Shown here: one piece after another, positions 1 to 10,566 of the stretch
Position numbering within the stretch: position 1 is the stretch's first letter
How the letters are laid out: each line of letters opens with the position of its first letter
NCBI GenBank assembly: GCA_004380135.1
Contig: QXCR01000049.1
Location: 62,001-126,000 of the forward strand
DNA from: Stemphylium vesicarium
Lineage: Eukaryota; Ascomycota; Dothideomycetes; Pleosporales; Pleosporaceae
Reading direction: 5' to 3'
DNA length: 64,000 bases
Made by a program: the position numbers and the translations under genes
Notes under the pieces: model-generated
Database searches by the model: none
Seen by the model: only the letters and a program-made list of their open reading frames with translations
What the model was told of the DNA's origin: nothing

Positions 1-1
1 T

Positions 2-1084
2 AACACAGATACGCTATCTGCTGTCCCGGATTTATACGACAAATCGAGTGCAGCCCGAACTTCCACGGCCGAAGATATCAATCATGTAACTGCCACGAGA
101 CTAGATGTCAGGAAGTGTCATGGTGTTTGGTGCTGGGACGGTACACACTATGTACGGGTGAATGCGTCGCAATCCTTAGGGCCCGACTCTACGATACAAC
201 AAGTAGATGAAGACAAGTCTTTTACCGTGGAAGAATTCTTCCAGACAGAATTCAGTCGTACAGAACCATACGACGATACAGTCAAGAGGATCGAAGAGTT
301 GAATAGGACTTGTTGCTGCCGACCGGTGGAAGCCACTACCACAGCGAGTACCGCGGAGCATCCACGCTTGAATGCGGGAATCGATTCCGTATGCTCCGGT
401 TTTACAAGCTTAGTAAATTGGTTTGGATTATGTTTCTTCCCAACCCAGAGAAGGCCTGGTCACTGGAATATCTCAGCTTGGCATCCAGGACCAGACTCGC
501 AACGAGCCTCTCTACATTCATCGAAAGAAGCTATCATTCCGGATACTAGGCATGGCTCAAATACCGATATCAACACCTACAGCGGGTCCAGCGACTTGGA
601 GGGAGATATGAGGCATCATATGTCTACAGCAAACCTGTCTGCACCCAAGCATGCTGCTTTCGACGACATGCTCTCCCTGGCCCAGACCAATACGGAGCAT
701 ACGAGTTGTGGTCTAGATGCCTTTGTTCCTGAGAAGATCACTGCAGTTGTTGCTGTCGACTCTTTTCACGCAAATCGCGATGGCGTTTATGGCCATGGAG
801 TGATAGTCCTGGACCAATTGGACAATGTTAGCCTCCTGCCAAGAGTACATTTTGAGGCACTTACGAAGTGCGAGCGCATCGCGAGGCAAGTACGATATGT
901 TATCGGAGAGCCTTCCTACGATGAGGTGTCGCGGTTTCAGGGGAAGCATATTGATATCCAGGGTCCCATTTACTGTGGCTTGCTACCGGAGATGGGGTCG
1001 CAGATACAAGTTGGCGAAGAGATTCCGATGGAACAGTGCCATCCCATTGTAAAGGCGCAGATCCAGTCTATTATGGGTGTATAG
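2..1084 (+). CDS. Hypothetical protein, 5' end outside window
   Basis: The reading frame is open from base 2 to a TAG stop at 1082-1084, so this is the C-terminal 360 residues of a longer protein or its last exon. An in-frame GTG at 158 is not a convincing start, because coding potential continues upstream of it without a stop. No domain was recognised. The visible part is hydrophilic and rich in Ser and Thr, has a CCC triplet near the middle, and ends in a more ordered region (motif RQVRYVIGEPSYDEVSRF) that could be a small folded domain. An undetected intron inside it cannot be excluded. Confidence 0.55.
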   Translation, partial: NTDTLSAVPDLYDKSSAARTSTAEDINHVTATRLDVRKCHGVWCWDGTHYVRVNASQSLGPDSTIQQVDEDKSFTVEEFFQTEFSRTEPYDDTVKRIEELNRTCCCRPVEATTTASTAEHPRLNAGIDSVCSGFTSLVNWFGLCFFPTQRRPGHWNISAWHPGPDSQRASLHSSKEAIIPDTRHGSNTDINTYSGSSDLEGDMRHHMSTANLSAPKHAAFDDMLSLAQTNTEHTSCGLDAFVPEKITAVVAVDSFHANRDGVYGHGVIVLDQLDNVSLLPRVHFEALTKCERIARQVRYVIGEPSYDEVSRFQGKHIDIQGPIYCGLLPEMGSQIQVGEEIPMEQCHPIVKAQIQSIMGV

Positions 1085-1670
1085 ATCGGATTTCGGTTTC
1101 ATCAAGTAATTCTCATAAGAAGAGCACGTCCTATTATCAGTATTACCCATATATTGTCGTGTGAAAAGATCCTCTAGATACGATGTTACTAATCTCTGTT
1201 AACTTTATCCACAGCACCAGCAAAGCAGTGACTGATGTTTTCATGCTATCCCCAATCAAACGCTAGACCTTGCTATGAAGCAGACATTCAGCACTAAGGG
1301 CGTCAACCATTGGCCAGGACTTACCAAATATCTGACAAGGCTAAAGGATGTGTGCTTTGAAGCATGCTAGCTTGTACATCTGATGCATGCTGCGCGACCC
1401 AGAGCTCGCCGTGGAGAAGACGGCGCATGCATATGAGACAAGGCATGCAGCGCTGTCCCTTTGGAGCTTCCCGAGAGCTCTGTTAATCTTAGCGCACTAT
1501 CTTCGAAGCCTTCCGGAACTGGTATAACAAGACCATAAAGCGCTGTTGGTAATGTCATTTCTTTGTGTTAGCCAAACAATCTCTGTTTTTCCATCCCTTA
1601 GGACACGCAATTGCCTACATCGCTGAGATCTTTCTCCTACAAATTCCTATTACTGGCTACTACTCAAACT
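1085..1670. other. Intergenic, no gene seen
   Basis: About 590 bp between the first gene and the small membrane protein. Short ORFs on the minus strand have no recognisable domain or splice pattern. I see nothing supportable here. Confidence 0.5.
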
Positions 1671-1990
1671 ATGCCACTCGCGGAGATTATCAACATGTGG
1701 AATTTCAAAGGTTAGTGGCCCTCGAATGTCGAGAGTATCACTGACAAACAGCAGTAATAGATCCGGATAAGATCGCTGCAGTAATGACCCTTTACTTCAG
1801 TGTTGCAATTTTCTGTTACTTTCGGGCCCCAAATTATAAATACTGCCGAGTTTTAGTTCTCTTTTCCGCATTCCTGACGGTATTCGAATGGTACTTATTT
1901 CCTGGGGGGAATTGGCTAGGATACTTCGCCGGGTGCCTGTTCGGTATGGGAGTTGCAGTGGCTGTCTTTAACCGGAGGAATTCTGAATAA
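1671..1990 (+). CDS. Small membrane protein, two exons
   Basis: Exon 1 is 1671-1710, starting MPLAEIINMWNFK. The intron begins GTTAGT at 1711, has a CTGAC branch site at 1741, and ends in a NAGNAG tandem acceptor (AG at 1751 or 1754). Both acceptors keep the frame and give 92 or 91 residues. Exon 2 runs to the TAA at 1990. The protein has two or three hydrophobic segments (one around YFSVAIFCYF, one around VLFSAFLTVFEWYLF, one around GYFAGCLFGMGVAVAVF) and a short basic tail, so it is probably an integral membrane protein. Its function is unknown. The clean splice signals joining two in-frame ORFs are the main support. Confidence 0.6.
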
Positions 1991-2545
1991 ATCTCGAGCT
2001 GTAATGAGAGAGTACTGACGAACACGCTGGCACGCGTGTTTTTTTGCACATCATTTTTCAATATCACGGAACAGCAGATATTACTGCCACTGCTCGTAGC
2101 TCGTGCGTCGATATAACGAGTAGTTTCTTTGTTAGAGGGCGCGCTGTTGCCGCGAGCGTGTGTACTTAGTAGCAATGACATAGCTATGCCTACAGCGGTA
2201 GCAAGTCCGAAGCTAGCTGTTCGTGAATTTGACAGGTAAGCATTAGTACTAGGTTAGCATACAAGGTTACCCCTGTTCGTGTAACTGCAAGCCAGCTGCG
2301 GGTTTTCGTGAATGGCTTGGCTGGTGGTGTTGCACTCCATCCTTGGCCGCAATCGTTTCCGCCTTGGCTTGTCTCACTTGCTCTGCAATTCAGTTATTCT
2401 AGAGCTGTAACTTTCTCTTCAGACAAAGTTATTACCTTGTCAGTCTGTTGACGTGTACTCGATTCACCCACTGTTTGGGCTTTTGTTTGTCCCCTCTCAC
2501 AACTTTATTCCTTAGGTCTATTGTGACCGCTTCTTCGAAAGCCCG
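1991..2545. other. Intergenic, putative promoter region of the Zn2Cys6 gene
   Basis: About 550 bp with no supported gene. ORFs on both strands here are short and lack domains. It presumably holds the promoter of the regulator that starts at 2546, but no distinct TATA box or operator stands out. Confidence 0.4.
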
Positions 2546-4480
2546 ATGTACAATCCACCTGATTCCGACATGCAACGTGGCTACTCACACTCACGCGACG
2601 AAGAAACATCTCAGACGCGTAAGCATCGAGCTCAGCGGGCTTGTGTGTTATGTCGGACTCGCAAGCGGAAATGCGACGAGACTAAACCATGCAAGAAATG
2701 TTTAGAAGAGGGAAAAGGAGACGAATGCCAGTATGAAGAGGTACCACCGTTAAAGTATGTTGCTATTCTCCGATTAATAGTTCAGCATTAACTATTCCTA
2801 GGAAGGATCAAACCTTAGAGAAGATAGTGGAAACTACGACACAAACGCATGACAAAGTGGATGCTCTCACTTTGCAAGTAGAAGAACTATCGAGAAACCT
2901 CGGGCAACTCTCAATTCCTGGCTCTTTGCATCTCAAGTCGCTTGAAGTTAATCAAGAGACTCGAACAACCCTCTTCTCGTCCAAAAAGCTGCGCGAGCTG
3001 TCTGAGGCATATGTTGGAAATGTGCATGTCTTGCACCCGATGTTCGACGCACCCCGGAACATGTGCGACGATTTCATCAAAGAGTACAGCGATACCGCAA
3101 TGGTAGGTAGGGATTTTATCACGCCGTGCTTAGGCAATGCCAACGTCCTCCTCTTTCTCGCACTTGGAAGTTGTGGATCAATGCGAGACCGTTCGGGGCA
3201 GTCCAGCATCCTTCCAGGCATGGCATATTACTCTTACGCCCAAGGCATTCTCGAGCGTGAAGCATACAGTGTCGCTCTTGCACAAACCATGACTTTGGCT
3301 GCACTATATACCAACCAGTTCGGAATGTTTCGTGAGAGTTGGAAGAGCATTAGTTGTGCTTACGGCATACACATGGTTCTCGGCCACTAGTAAGATCAGT
3401 AACTGTTCTCTCATATATCAGGCTGACAAGATGTAGTGCACGTGCTTCTAATGATGCCTCGGCCGTCCGGAACCAGAAGCCCCCAATATCGGAGGAAACG
3501 AGGAGAAGTTCCTGGGTGTGTCGTGAGCTGGCATGGTCAGTTACCACACTCAAATTCGGCTACCCATTTAACACTTCCCCTAGTGGTATCGAGTCTTGTC
3601 TCTACACCGTCTCAGCGGACCTTGTTTTTATCTCTGGAAGCGACATGTTTCCGGGAGAAAGCCCGAAAGAGAGCCCTGAAACGGTTTACGCAACCAGGAT
3701 ACTACTCCGGAAGTATCTCTACGAAGCGCAAAAGCATGCGCCCACGGACCTTGATACCGCTGGGAGAGTTGATGAAGAGGACCTGAAATATCTTACGGAA
3801 ACTGCGAGCTGTCAAGTCAAGATTCTGGAAGACTGGAGATCGGGGCTTCCATCTGATTTAGGCTGGGAAGACAAAGAGCTCCCATCAACCGACCCTCTCA
3901 GGGCTTCGCTACGAGCAGAGTATTACAACGGCATGGCCACGTTATTGCGGCCGTACCTGGAGATTGTGTTACACTACAAGTGCTTCCCGTTAACAGCGGA
4001 CGGGCTGTCTGCGTATCAGCAAGGACTAATCAAAGTCGTCCACCTCTGGGTGCAAGGTGCTCTCGCAAGTATCATCGCCTTTGACCGCATCGGTGCGGTT
4101 GCCGACAGTGCATACGAAACGTACCAAATCACGAGCAACAGTCTAGTAATGCTAAGTAACCCTGTGAATACACTTTACGCGCAAGTTGCCCCGTCGTTTA
4201 CATTTCCACACTAACCCAGTCCAGGGAGTTGGAGAATGTGCTTATCCTCCAAGCGCTCCATTCTTCCGCAATCCATCCGTCCTTAGTCGGGCAAACGCAG
4301 CTCACAGAGACGACTATGAATGCCGTTCGCCTTCGCACAGTCGATAGTTTGTCCAGATTCTCGCCAAGTTCTCCGCTCCTAGGTCAGGATCTCAAGTCAT
4401 TGCGTACGCTTGGATTTCAAAGAGACCCGATCAATTTTTTGAACCTAGCTAGCATATTGCTCAGCAGAAGCAATCCTTAA
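2546..4480 (+). CDS. Zn2Cys6 fungal transcription factor
   Basis: Four exons: 2546-2754, 2802-3389, 3437-4163 and 4220-4480, giving 594 residues. Introns are 47, 47 and 56 nt, and the last has a CTAAC branch site at 4211. The N-terminus carries a binuclear zinc cluster with Cys at 33, 36, 43, 49, 52 and 61 (CX2CX6CX5CX2CX8C), which in this family binds CGG-type DNA half-sites. A short coiled-coil linker follows (about residues 78-100). The middle (YSYAQGILER, ALAQTMTLAALYTNQFG) matches the fungal-specific regulatory domain. It is a nuclear regulator with unknown targets. No biosynthetic gene lies next to it; the closest candidates are the MFS and glycosyltransferase genes 9 kb or more downstream. 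Confidence 0.85.
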
Positions 4481-5438
4481 CAGCAGCATATTAGGTGTAC
4501 GCATAGCCGTGTGGCCCTTACATTTAGACTATCTTTAGCCTTATTTAGTCTGAATTTTGCATTATATTGGACTTGATTGCGAGTTTGGAACTTGCCTAAG
4601 CTACGTCTTTGCGAACAAATTTCCGGAGAGACTACATAATTACATGCGTTGTACGATTGTTGCGCGAAATGAAGTCGACGACCTGAAGTGTGGTGTATAG
4701 TGAGAACACCGAGATTGAGCCTCACTTGGCGATCTTCTGCTCAACAAAATGTGCCCAATTTATCTTCTATTCAAAACTCAGCCTGTGCTGCGGCGCTTTG
4801 CCTCAAGTCTCTACCAATACCGTACGTTCGAACGCACTCCGAATAGGCCTATCTATCTCAACGCATTGAGCACTATGGCGAGTGGCAGAGTATCCTTCCA
4901 TCTATCATCAGTCAACGTTAGCCAACACGAAGTACAACAACAGCCCGCAGACTCACGCTGCAGGAAGTACATACTCCTATTCTGGCCACTTATACGCCTA
5001 TACGTTCATCAATAGCAATACGGTGGCGGTTTAGAGGACGGCTTGGGCCTTATCGTAACATGCTCAATCCAGCTAGTAACATGACAGATAATCTGACGTC
5101 GGAGTGCTTGGGCACGATCACGTCGCGAAAGAAGCTGGGAGTACTCTTCAACGTTGTGAGACTTGTGGATACGACTGATAGATATGACAAGACACATCTT
5201 TGGTGCAATCTGAACTAGAATGTAGGAGACCTAGGACCGCTTTCTAGGACCGGACGAGTTTAAATCCACCAAACCAAGGTAAAATATTCTAGACTTGCTT
5301 CGTTTTTTTGATGCCTCGCAATGTTGTAGCTAGTCACAGATGTTTATGATATATGGCCCTTCTCTAGCAGTGAGCTCTTTCTCGACCAGGCGCAGTAAGT
5401 TGCACAAGATAGTTATATCCTGCTCTTGTCCGATTGGC
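4481..5438. other. Intergenic, nothing recognised
   Basis: About 960 bp. Two ORFs of roughly 80 codons (one on each strand near 4.5-5.0 kb) have no domain, no paralogue in the window and no splice partners, so I do not call them. Confidence 0.4.
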
Positions 5439-5930
5439 ATGGCAGACAATTTCGCAGACGTCAGAGCCGCGCTGCAGACCATTAGCGAAGCAGCACCTCG
5501 ATCGCTTATATCACACGTTCGGGAACTATGTCAGGCTAATGCTGCTATCGCAGAAGCATTTGTGGTTATCAGTCAAAGCAGCAGCTATCCCATCATCAAA
5601 GTCGAAGCCGAAGCTGAGCATACCGTGGTCTCTGAGGAAGCCGGTATCTCCGACCTGCAGACACAGGACCAGAGAGTAAATGCTGTACAGGAGACACATA
5701 ACATGCTAGGAAAGCATACGTCTTGGCGGGACAGATCAGAGCATGCTGTGGTGAGGCTAGCGCAGTACTGGATCCAGAGAAAATTGGCGGGATCTCGTCT
5801 GCGTACCATCGGCGGTGCAGATGAACACAGGCTTTTGGTTGATCTGCGCAAGGCTGCACTATCAAGCACTCCGACTGTGCTAGCAATGCTCAGAGGTATC
5901 AAAAGGAAAAGATCTAGTGATAGCTTTTGA
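5439..5930 (+). CDS. Conserved hypothetical protein, paralogue of the gene at 19771
   Basis: A single exon of 163 residues. I chose the ATG at 5439 because homology to the 167-residue protein at 19771-20274 begins there; the frame is open upstream to 5340. The two share blocks such as RELCQAN.AIAEA, AVVRLAQYWIQRKL, DADEHRLLV.LRK, SSTPTVLA.L.GIKRKR. Most nucleotide differences fall at third codon positions, which suggests both copies were kept as coding sequence. It looks largely alpha-helical and ends in a basic KRKR patch that could be a nuclear localisation signal. No known domain was recognised. Confidence 0.7.
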   Translation: MADNFADVRAALQTISEAAPRSLISHVRELCQANAAIAEAFVVISQSSSYPIIKVEAEAEHTVVSEEAGISDLQTQDQRVNAVQETHNMLGKHTSWRDRSEHAVVRLAQYWIQRKLAGSRLRTIGGADEHRLLVDLRKAALSSTPTVLAMLRGIKRKRSSDSF

Positions 5931-7245
5931 TGCAACATCGGAGATATCCTCTAGTGTAGCAACTCTGCTTAGTATACGTGTAATAGACATCTGTAAGGCC
6001 AGGCACCGCGTTGATATGTCAAGAATATCAAAAAGAAGATGGTTCTGATAGTTGCAACGCTCAGGCGAATTCAGAAGCACAGTCACAAGATCTGCCATTT
6101 ACTAGTGATGTTAATCAGTGTCAGTTTGCTGTCTGGTGTACAGTATAAGTGATACATTTACGCAGGGTAATTTATGGTGATTAAGGCTAGTCTTTACATT
6201 TCGCGCGAGGAATCGGCAAGAGCAAGTGCCAAGCTTGCATTGTCTGCTCTTACAGTACGGCTCGTCGCCTGCCGCATCTTGTCAGACCACGTGTTTGCTC
6301 TAGGTACAAAACCAATATCAAGCGGAAGACTGAAAAGTCCGGTGTTTAAATCAATGGTTTAGTGCCATTAATTAAGCCGGCTTTCTGGAGCAAATTATTC
6401 AGCTCGTAGATTAATTGCTAAGACCCCAATGTCGTGCTACTGTACACAAGGGAACGCTGCAAGACCAATGCAAGTGCCGGGTCGATGGCCCATCGCCCCA
6501 TGTGCTACCCTCTTGAAGCAGAAAGAAACCCTTGGACGTAGGTCAATGGGTTAACCCATCGCCTCATGACCTACCTTCTCGTCGCAGCTGACACGCGCCA
6601 TGATGCGGAGGCAGGGCGCAGTTGCGTTGGAGCTTCATGCATTGCACTGTCCTCGATTTCGTGACTGATACCGGGAAACCGTTCCTCCTACAGTAGCACC
6701 TCTCGCATGCAGTGCAGCAGAACGCTTCGCAGCTCCTTTTGTATGAGTGGTACCTCGATAAAAAGTGCCTTCAGCCTTGTTGCGGCACACTTGATACACT
6801 TGCGCTCGGAGACCAAAACTATAACTTAGTCGTGCTGCCGCACCTTGGACTCAGCAAACACCGCCACCGCTTGCGGCAGATGGCTGCGGGCTGAATTTGC
6901 CACTAGCCACTCGGCCCACGACTAGGGTGCACGACTGTTGGTGACGACGTGCAGAAACGCACCTATTCATTCAGCGCGTCGAGTACAAGATACTTAGTCG
7001 GCATAGAGACATAACTGTGGATATCCGACTGCATATGTTTGCATGCGAACGACGAACTAGACATACGAAACTATGGGTCTTAATGGCTTCTTGCGATTCG
7101 AGGAGTAAGGCGTGCACAGAAGCACGCTTTAATAGACGGAAGGCGATGCCTTAACAAACCCTCCCACAAAGATAGATAAATTAGTTCTAATTATACAATA
7201 TACAGTAGCGCAACTTTGGTAATATAGTTGTAGTATCGCAATAAC
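5931..7245. other. Intergenic, nothing supported
   Basis: About 1.3 kb with only short ORFs lacking domains. Around 6.54-6.58 kb there is a 14-bp perfect palindrome (ATGGGTTAACCCAT) flanked by the related pair GTAGGTC and GACCTAC, a weak hairpin of unknown meaning. Confidence 0.4.
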
Positions 7246-9200
7246 TCACCTACAACGTACAGCATTCCAACACTTAGCCAGCGTGACACCAAGAAGTGCA
7301 ACCTTGATGAGTGGCGTTTGACCGAAGACACGTGCATCTGCTTGTACATTTTCCAACGCAAGTACAGCAGAGTAGCTTCTCTCTTTTAGCCACGCAATAA
7401 ACTCTCTAACGCAATTCTTATGCTCTGGGGCTAGGGAAGGCAGCACGTTGAGGACTTGGGTTAACTGCCTAGGAACCGGCTCGTTTGTTGAATTGTATCG
7501 TGGGATGATAAACCGGAGCTGGTTCAGGACCGACGGTACACGGTCAGTGGTCCATTCCATCCCTCCCATCATCAGCGAGTCCTCACCAGTGAGTACAAAA
7601 TGCGGAACAAGATATCCAGGCCTCATAATCAGCATATCCCCCGGACGCATCAGCACTGCCTGGAAAAGATCTACGGGGGCGTTCCAACCAGGCCCTTCCT
7701 CCCCAAACTCTCTTGTTTCTTGTTCGCTTAATGGTCGACTTGGCACAAACCACAGTTTAAAGCCAGATACTGCCAGTACATACGTCCCGTTAAGTACATC
7801 CATGTGGTAACCAGAAGCCGCACCCCTCTCACCAAAGAGCACAAATTTAAGACAGGATTCCAAATCAACCTGTTGTAGCTCAGATATTGGATGGGACTTA
7901 AGACGCTCTTTTCCTAGTGCTTTTAATCCGCGTTGATGGTTGGCATGGACCCTAGCAATAGCACGACCCAGTAGATCAAGGTTGAGATAATCAAGCACTG
8001 GTGGCCGACGATGAAATTCGAGCTTGGATCCTGAAATATCCAGAAAATTGTACGGCGGAAGACCTGCAACAGAAAAGCGCTGGAGAGGCTCAGTATTGTG
8101 TCTCTGGTCCAGGCGAGCGCAAAAGTCTTTGACAAACATATGACCAGATGCTTTACGTTTCTTCTGACCGTTGGCCTGGGGGGCCCGTCTCTCATGTAAC
8201 GCGAGAACCGCTGATACTCCAATTTCGCATGCATCCATCCTTGAAGTTCTTGGATAAAATCGTCCACGGTCCTTTGCACTGCCTGCTCTTCTTTGGGTAT
8301 GTATATACAGGGGATGTCGGGGAGACCAATACCGCTCCTTGTTGCTATTCGAAGCTGATCTGTGGAAGCACATAGAACTTGTGCAGTAGTGTTGTCGTGT
8401 GGGTGCTTGAGCTCGGCATCACCTGGAAGGTCGAATCCGTGTTGTCCTGGAAAACAGTCTTTTCCAAAGGTAGCCATCGGTGCATAGAATTTATCACAAC
8501 CATTGTGATGCTCGCAGATACGGAAGTACTGTTTATAGGATGGCAGCAATGAGCCAAACTTCTCCGAAGTCCTTGAAGGAGCGTCCACGACTTCAGAAAT
8601 CTCATTCGTGAGTTGGGAGATTCGGAACGTGTAGTCGAAGCGAAGAGCATCACCAAGCGTCCATCCAGCAGGGTTGAAGCTACTGTCCATGTTGTCCGTG
8701 TTGCCCGCTGTGGTTATTTCCTCAATAACCTGATAGCTCGAACTACAACCCTCTTGGCTCGCAGGTCGCTGTTGACTCGCGCTGTTTGGGTCATGCTCGA
8801 TAAGAAGTGCATGTGAAGCCTCATGTGCCGCTGTTGTTGCACCCAGAGGGGCTGAGGCTGTTGGGTTCGGTTTCTTCAGGCAGGGGAGGCAGCTGCGCTC
8901 ATATTCGTTTCCATCTGGGTCCGGCCTTGGAAGACGGCGAAAAAAATTAGTCTCCCTAACTCTTTTGCACTTGGTACCGTACGCTCTCCTTGACGAGGGG
9001 TCTTCAATGCACGTCCTCCGGGTCACCAGGCCTTTTTCGCGTCTTTTTCTATCCCTCTCTATGCACTGCTCGCACTGCCGCTTTCCCTCGCTCTTAGCGC
9101 GTTTTCGGTTGCAACTATGACAAAGTAGATCTTTGCAGCCTTTGCACGTTTTTGCGGTGATGCGGGTGACCTGTCGCCTGCAGGCAGGACAGTGTAACAT
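7246..9200 (-). pseudogene. Zinc-ribbon plus JmjC-type gene with an apparent one-base frameshift
   Basis: Two overlapping minus-strand frames make one protein. The upstream frame starts at the ATG at 9200 with a cysteine-rich N-terminus (repeated CX2C pairs: CPAC, CKGC, CHSC, CEQC) and runs through a helical middle region. The downstream frame carries a JmjC-like cupin: YHMD (metal-binding HxD), PGDMLIMRPGY, then VPHFVLT supplying a later His. JmjC proteins are Fe(II)/2-oxoglutarate oxygenases, often histone demethylases. No splice pair of normal size joins the frames. They would be continuous with one more base in the six-base G run at 8178-8183 (C run on the coding strand). It is either a recent inactivating indel or a homopolymer sequencing error. 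The frame open upstream of 9200 is a by-product of the minisatellite there. Confidence 0.65.
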
Positions 9201-9326
9201 GGCCAGGAACAGAGGTACGCGTACGGTGAGCCGAGATATGGTCGCGCGGTTGCGTCGCGTACGTGACTTGTTGCTCGAGAAGATGGAATGGGTGAACGTA
9301 ACTTGCAGACAGTCGTGGAACGAGTG

Positions 9327-9535
9327 GATGGGCGCGTGCTGACGAGACAGATGGGCGCGTGCTGACGAGACAGATGGGCGCGTGCTGACGAGACAGATGG
9401 GCGCGCGCTGATAAGACAGATGGGCGCGCGCTGATAAGACAGATGGGCGCGCGCTGATAAGACAGATGGGCGCGCGCTGATAAGACAGATGGGCGCGCGC
9501 CGATAAGATGGGTGGGCGCGTGCCGATCCCGTAAG
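9327..9535. repeat. 23-bp minisatellite, about 8 units plus a degenerate ninth
   Basis: Units begin with GATGGGCGCG at 9327, 9350, 9373, 9396, 9419, 9442, 9465 and 9488, exactly 23 bp apart. A decayed unit follows to about 9535. The first three units end CTGACGAGAC and the next ones CTGATAAGAC, so the array grew as two sub-blocks. Because 23 is not a multiple of three, translating it cycles through three frames, which creates false repetitive peptides. It sits 127 bp upstream of the JmjC-type start codon, so it lies in the promoter or 5' leader of that gene. Confidence 0.9.
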
Positions 9536-9819
9536 ACATGAGATGGCCGATAAGAGCTTCAACTTCGCTCTGCTCTAACATGGAGGATGGTCCAGCTACG
9601 GGCTAATCAAGCCGAGTTGAGATTAAGTCCCATAAAAGTCTGCTGGAGAGGTACGCTTCCATAGCCATAACACCTAACGTTACCTATTCTTAGAGTATGG
9701 TAGTGAATACAGTGTTTGAAGAGTCTTTGTATAACGGGAGCTGAAACTGAGCGGAGGGATATATAATGCATGAGAAGAAGCCACAAGCTGATTGTAGAAA
9801 AGAGTCTATTGAACCTAAC

Positions 9820-10256
9820 CTCCCCCCCTGCGAAGCGAAAGACCCCTGCGTCGTGATAGGAACAATAGGTACTTCGACCTTACACTGACTTTATCTCTTC
9901 TGTACAGCGTACTCGTGGTCAAAGATCTTAATTCAACATTTATAAGTAAATCTCTAGATATTCTACAGTCTATACCTTAAAATTACATTAGAGTTGTTGC
10001 TGCGTTGCTTAGTTTGCAATCAACATACATTAGCTACGCAACATAACCTCTGCTACAACAGCGCAAACTTGTCCTCTTACTTGCTAAAAAATAGCACAAT
10101 GCGTGCTTAGGCCCTGCTAATAGTATCTATCCAACAATAAAGCTTCTTCTAGCTACATGCATGCTGCAGAGCCGATCTCCGCTACACAGGGAGGTACAAG
10201 CAACCTGCGATAGCGACGAAAACGGCTGCAGTCGTACTGTTATGTAATCTTCGCCT
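9820..10256 (+). repeat. Dispersed repeat, copy A (partner at 18588-19028)
   Basis: About 435 bp aligns in the same orientation to 18588-19028. It runs from the poly-C block before TGCGAAGCGAAAGACCCCTGCG to the shared ending TACTGTTATGTAATCTTCGCCT. Nearly all mismatches in the stretches I compared are C/T or G/A transitions, as expected from repeat-induced point mutation. I found no long ORF in either copy. It is probably a non-autonomous or truncated transposable element. Confidence 0.75.
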
Positions 10257-10566
10257 GGCTGGTGAGATTTGTCCCCCCGTTTTTGAGATTTGTCCCCCCA
10301 ATTCCGACGAGACATTTTCAATCTCACATAACTCATCACTCACATCAGCGAATCTTTTTCGGTCGACCTTACATATAGCTCTAGATCTTACAGAATCTTT
10401 CCTGATGTTCAAAAATGCTAAAATTATCTGGCGTTGTGATTAAATCGCGTGTAGAAATTAATGACTTGTTTTGAGTAAATGCGGACTTCAACTCTGATTA
10501 ACTAGTCAGCCTTACGATTAGAATATTCAACCTTAACACTGAAAATATTTAAGAGTGCAAACAATA
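10257..10566. other. Spacer with a duplicated GAGATTTGTCCCCCC motif
   Basis: Between repeat copy A and the Fot1-like element. GAGATTTGTCCCCCC occurs twice in tandem at about 10264-10300, separated by a few bases. Subterminal repeats like this are common near transposon ends, so this may be the end of another decayed element. No gene seen. Confidence 0.35.

Noticed and set aside
4749..5197. ORFs of 60-90 codons on both strands
   Set aside because: Chance length in AT/GC-balanced DNA, no homology pattern.
6540..6585. Palindrome ATGGGTTAACCCAT with flanking GTAGGTC/GACCTAC
   Set aside because: Short and isolated, with no repeat family or gene context, so not reported as a regulatory site.
9059..9562. 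Minus-strand ORF reading as Ser/Ala/Arg/His/Pro repeats
   Set aside because: It is a translation of the 23-bp minisatellite, whose period breaks the frame; the real gene starts at 9200.
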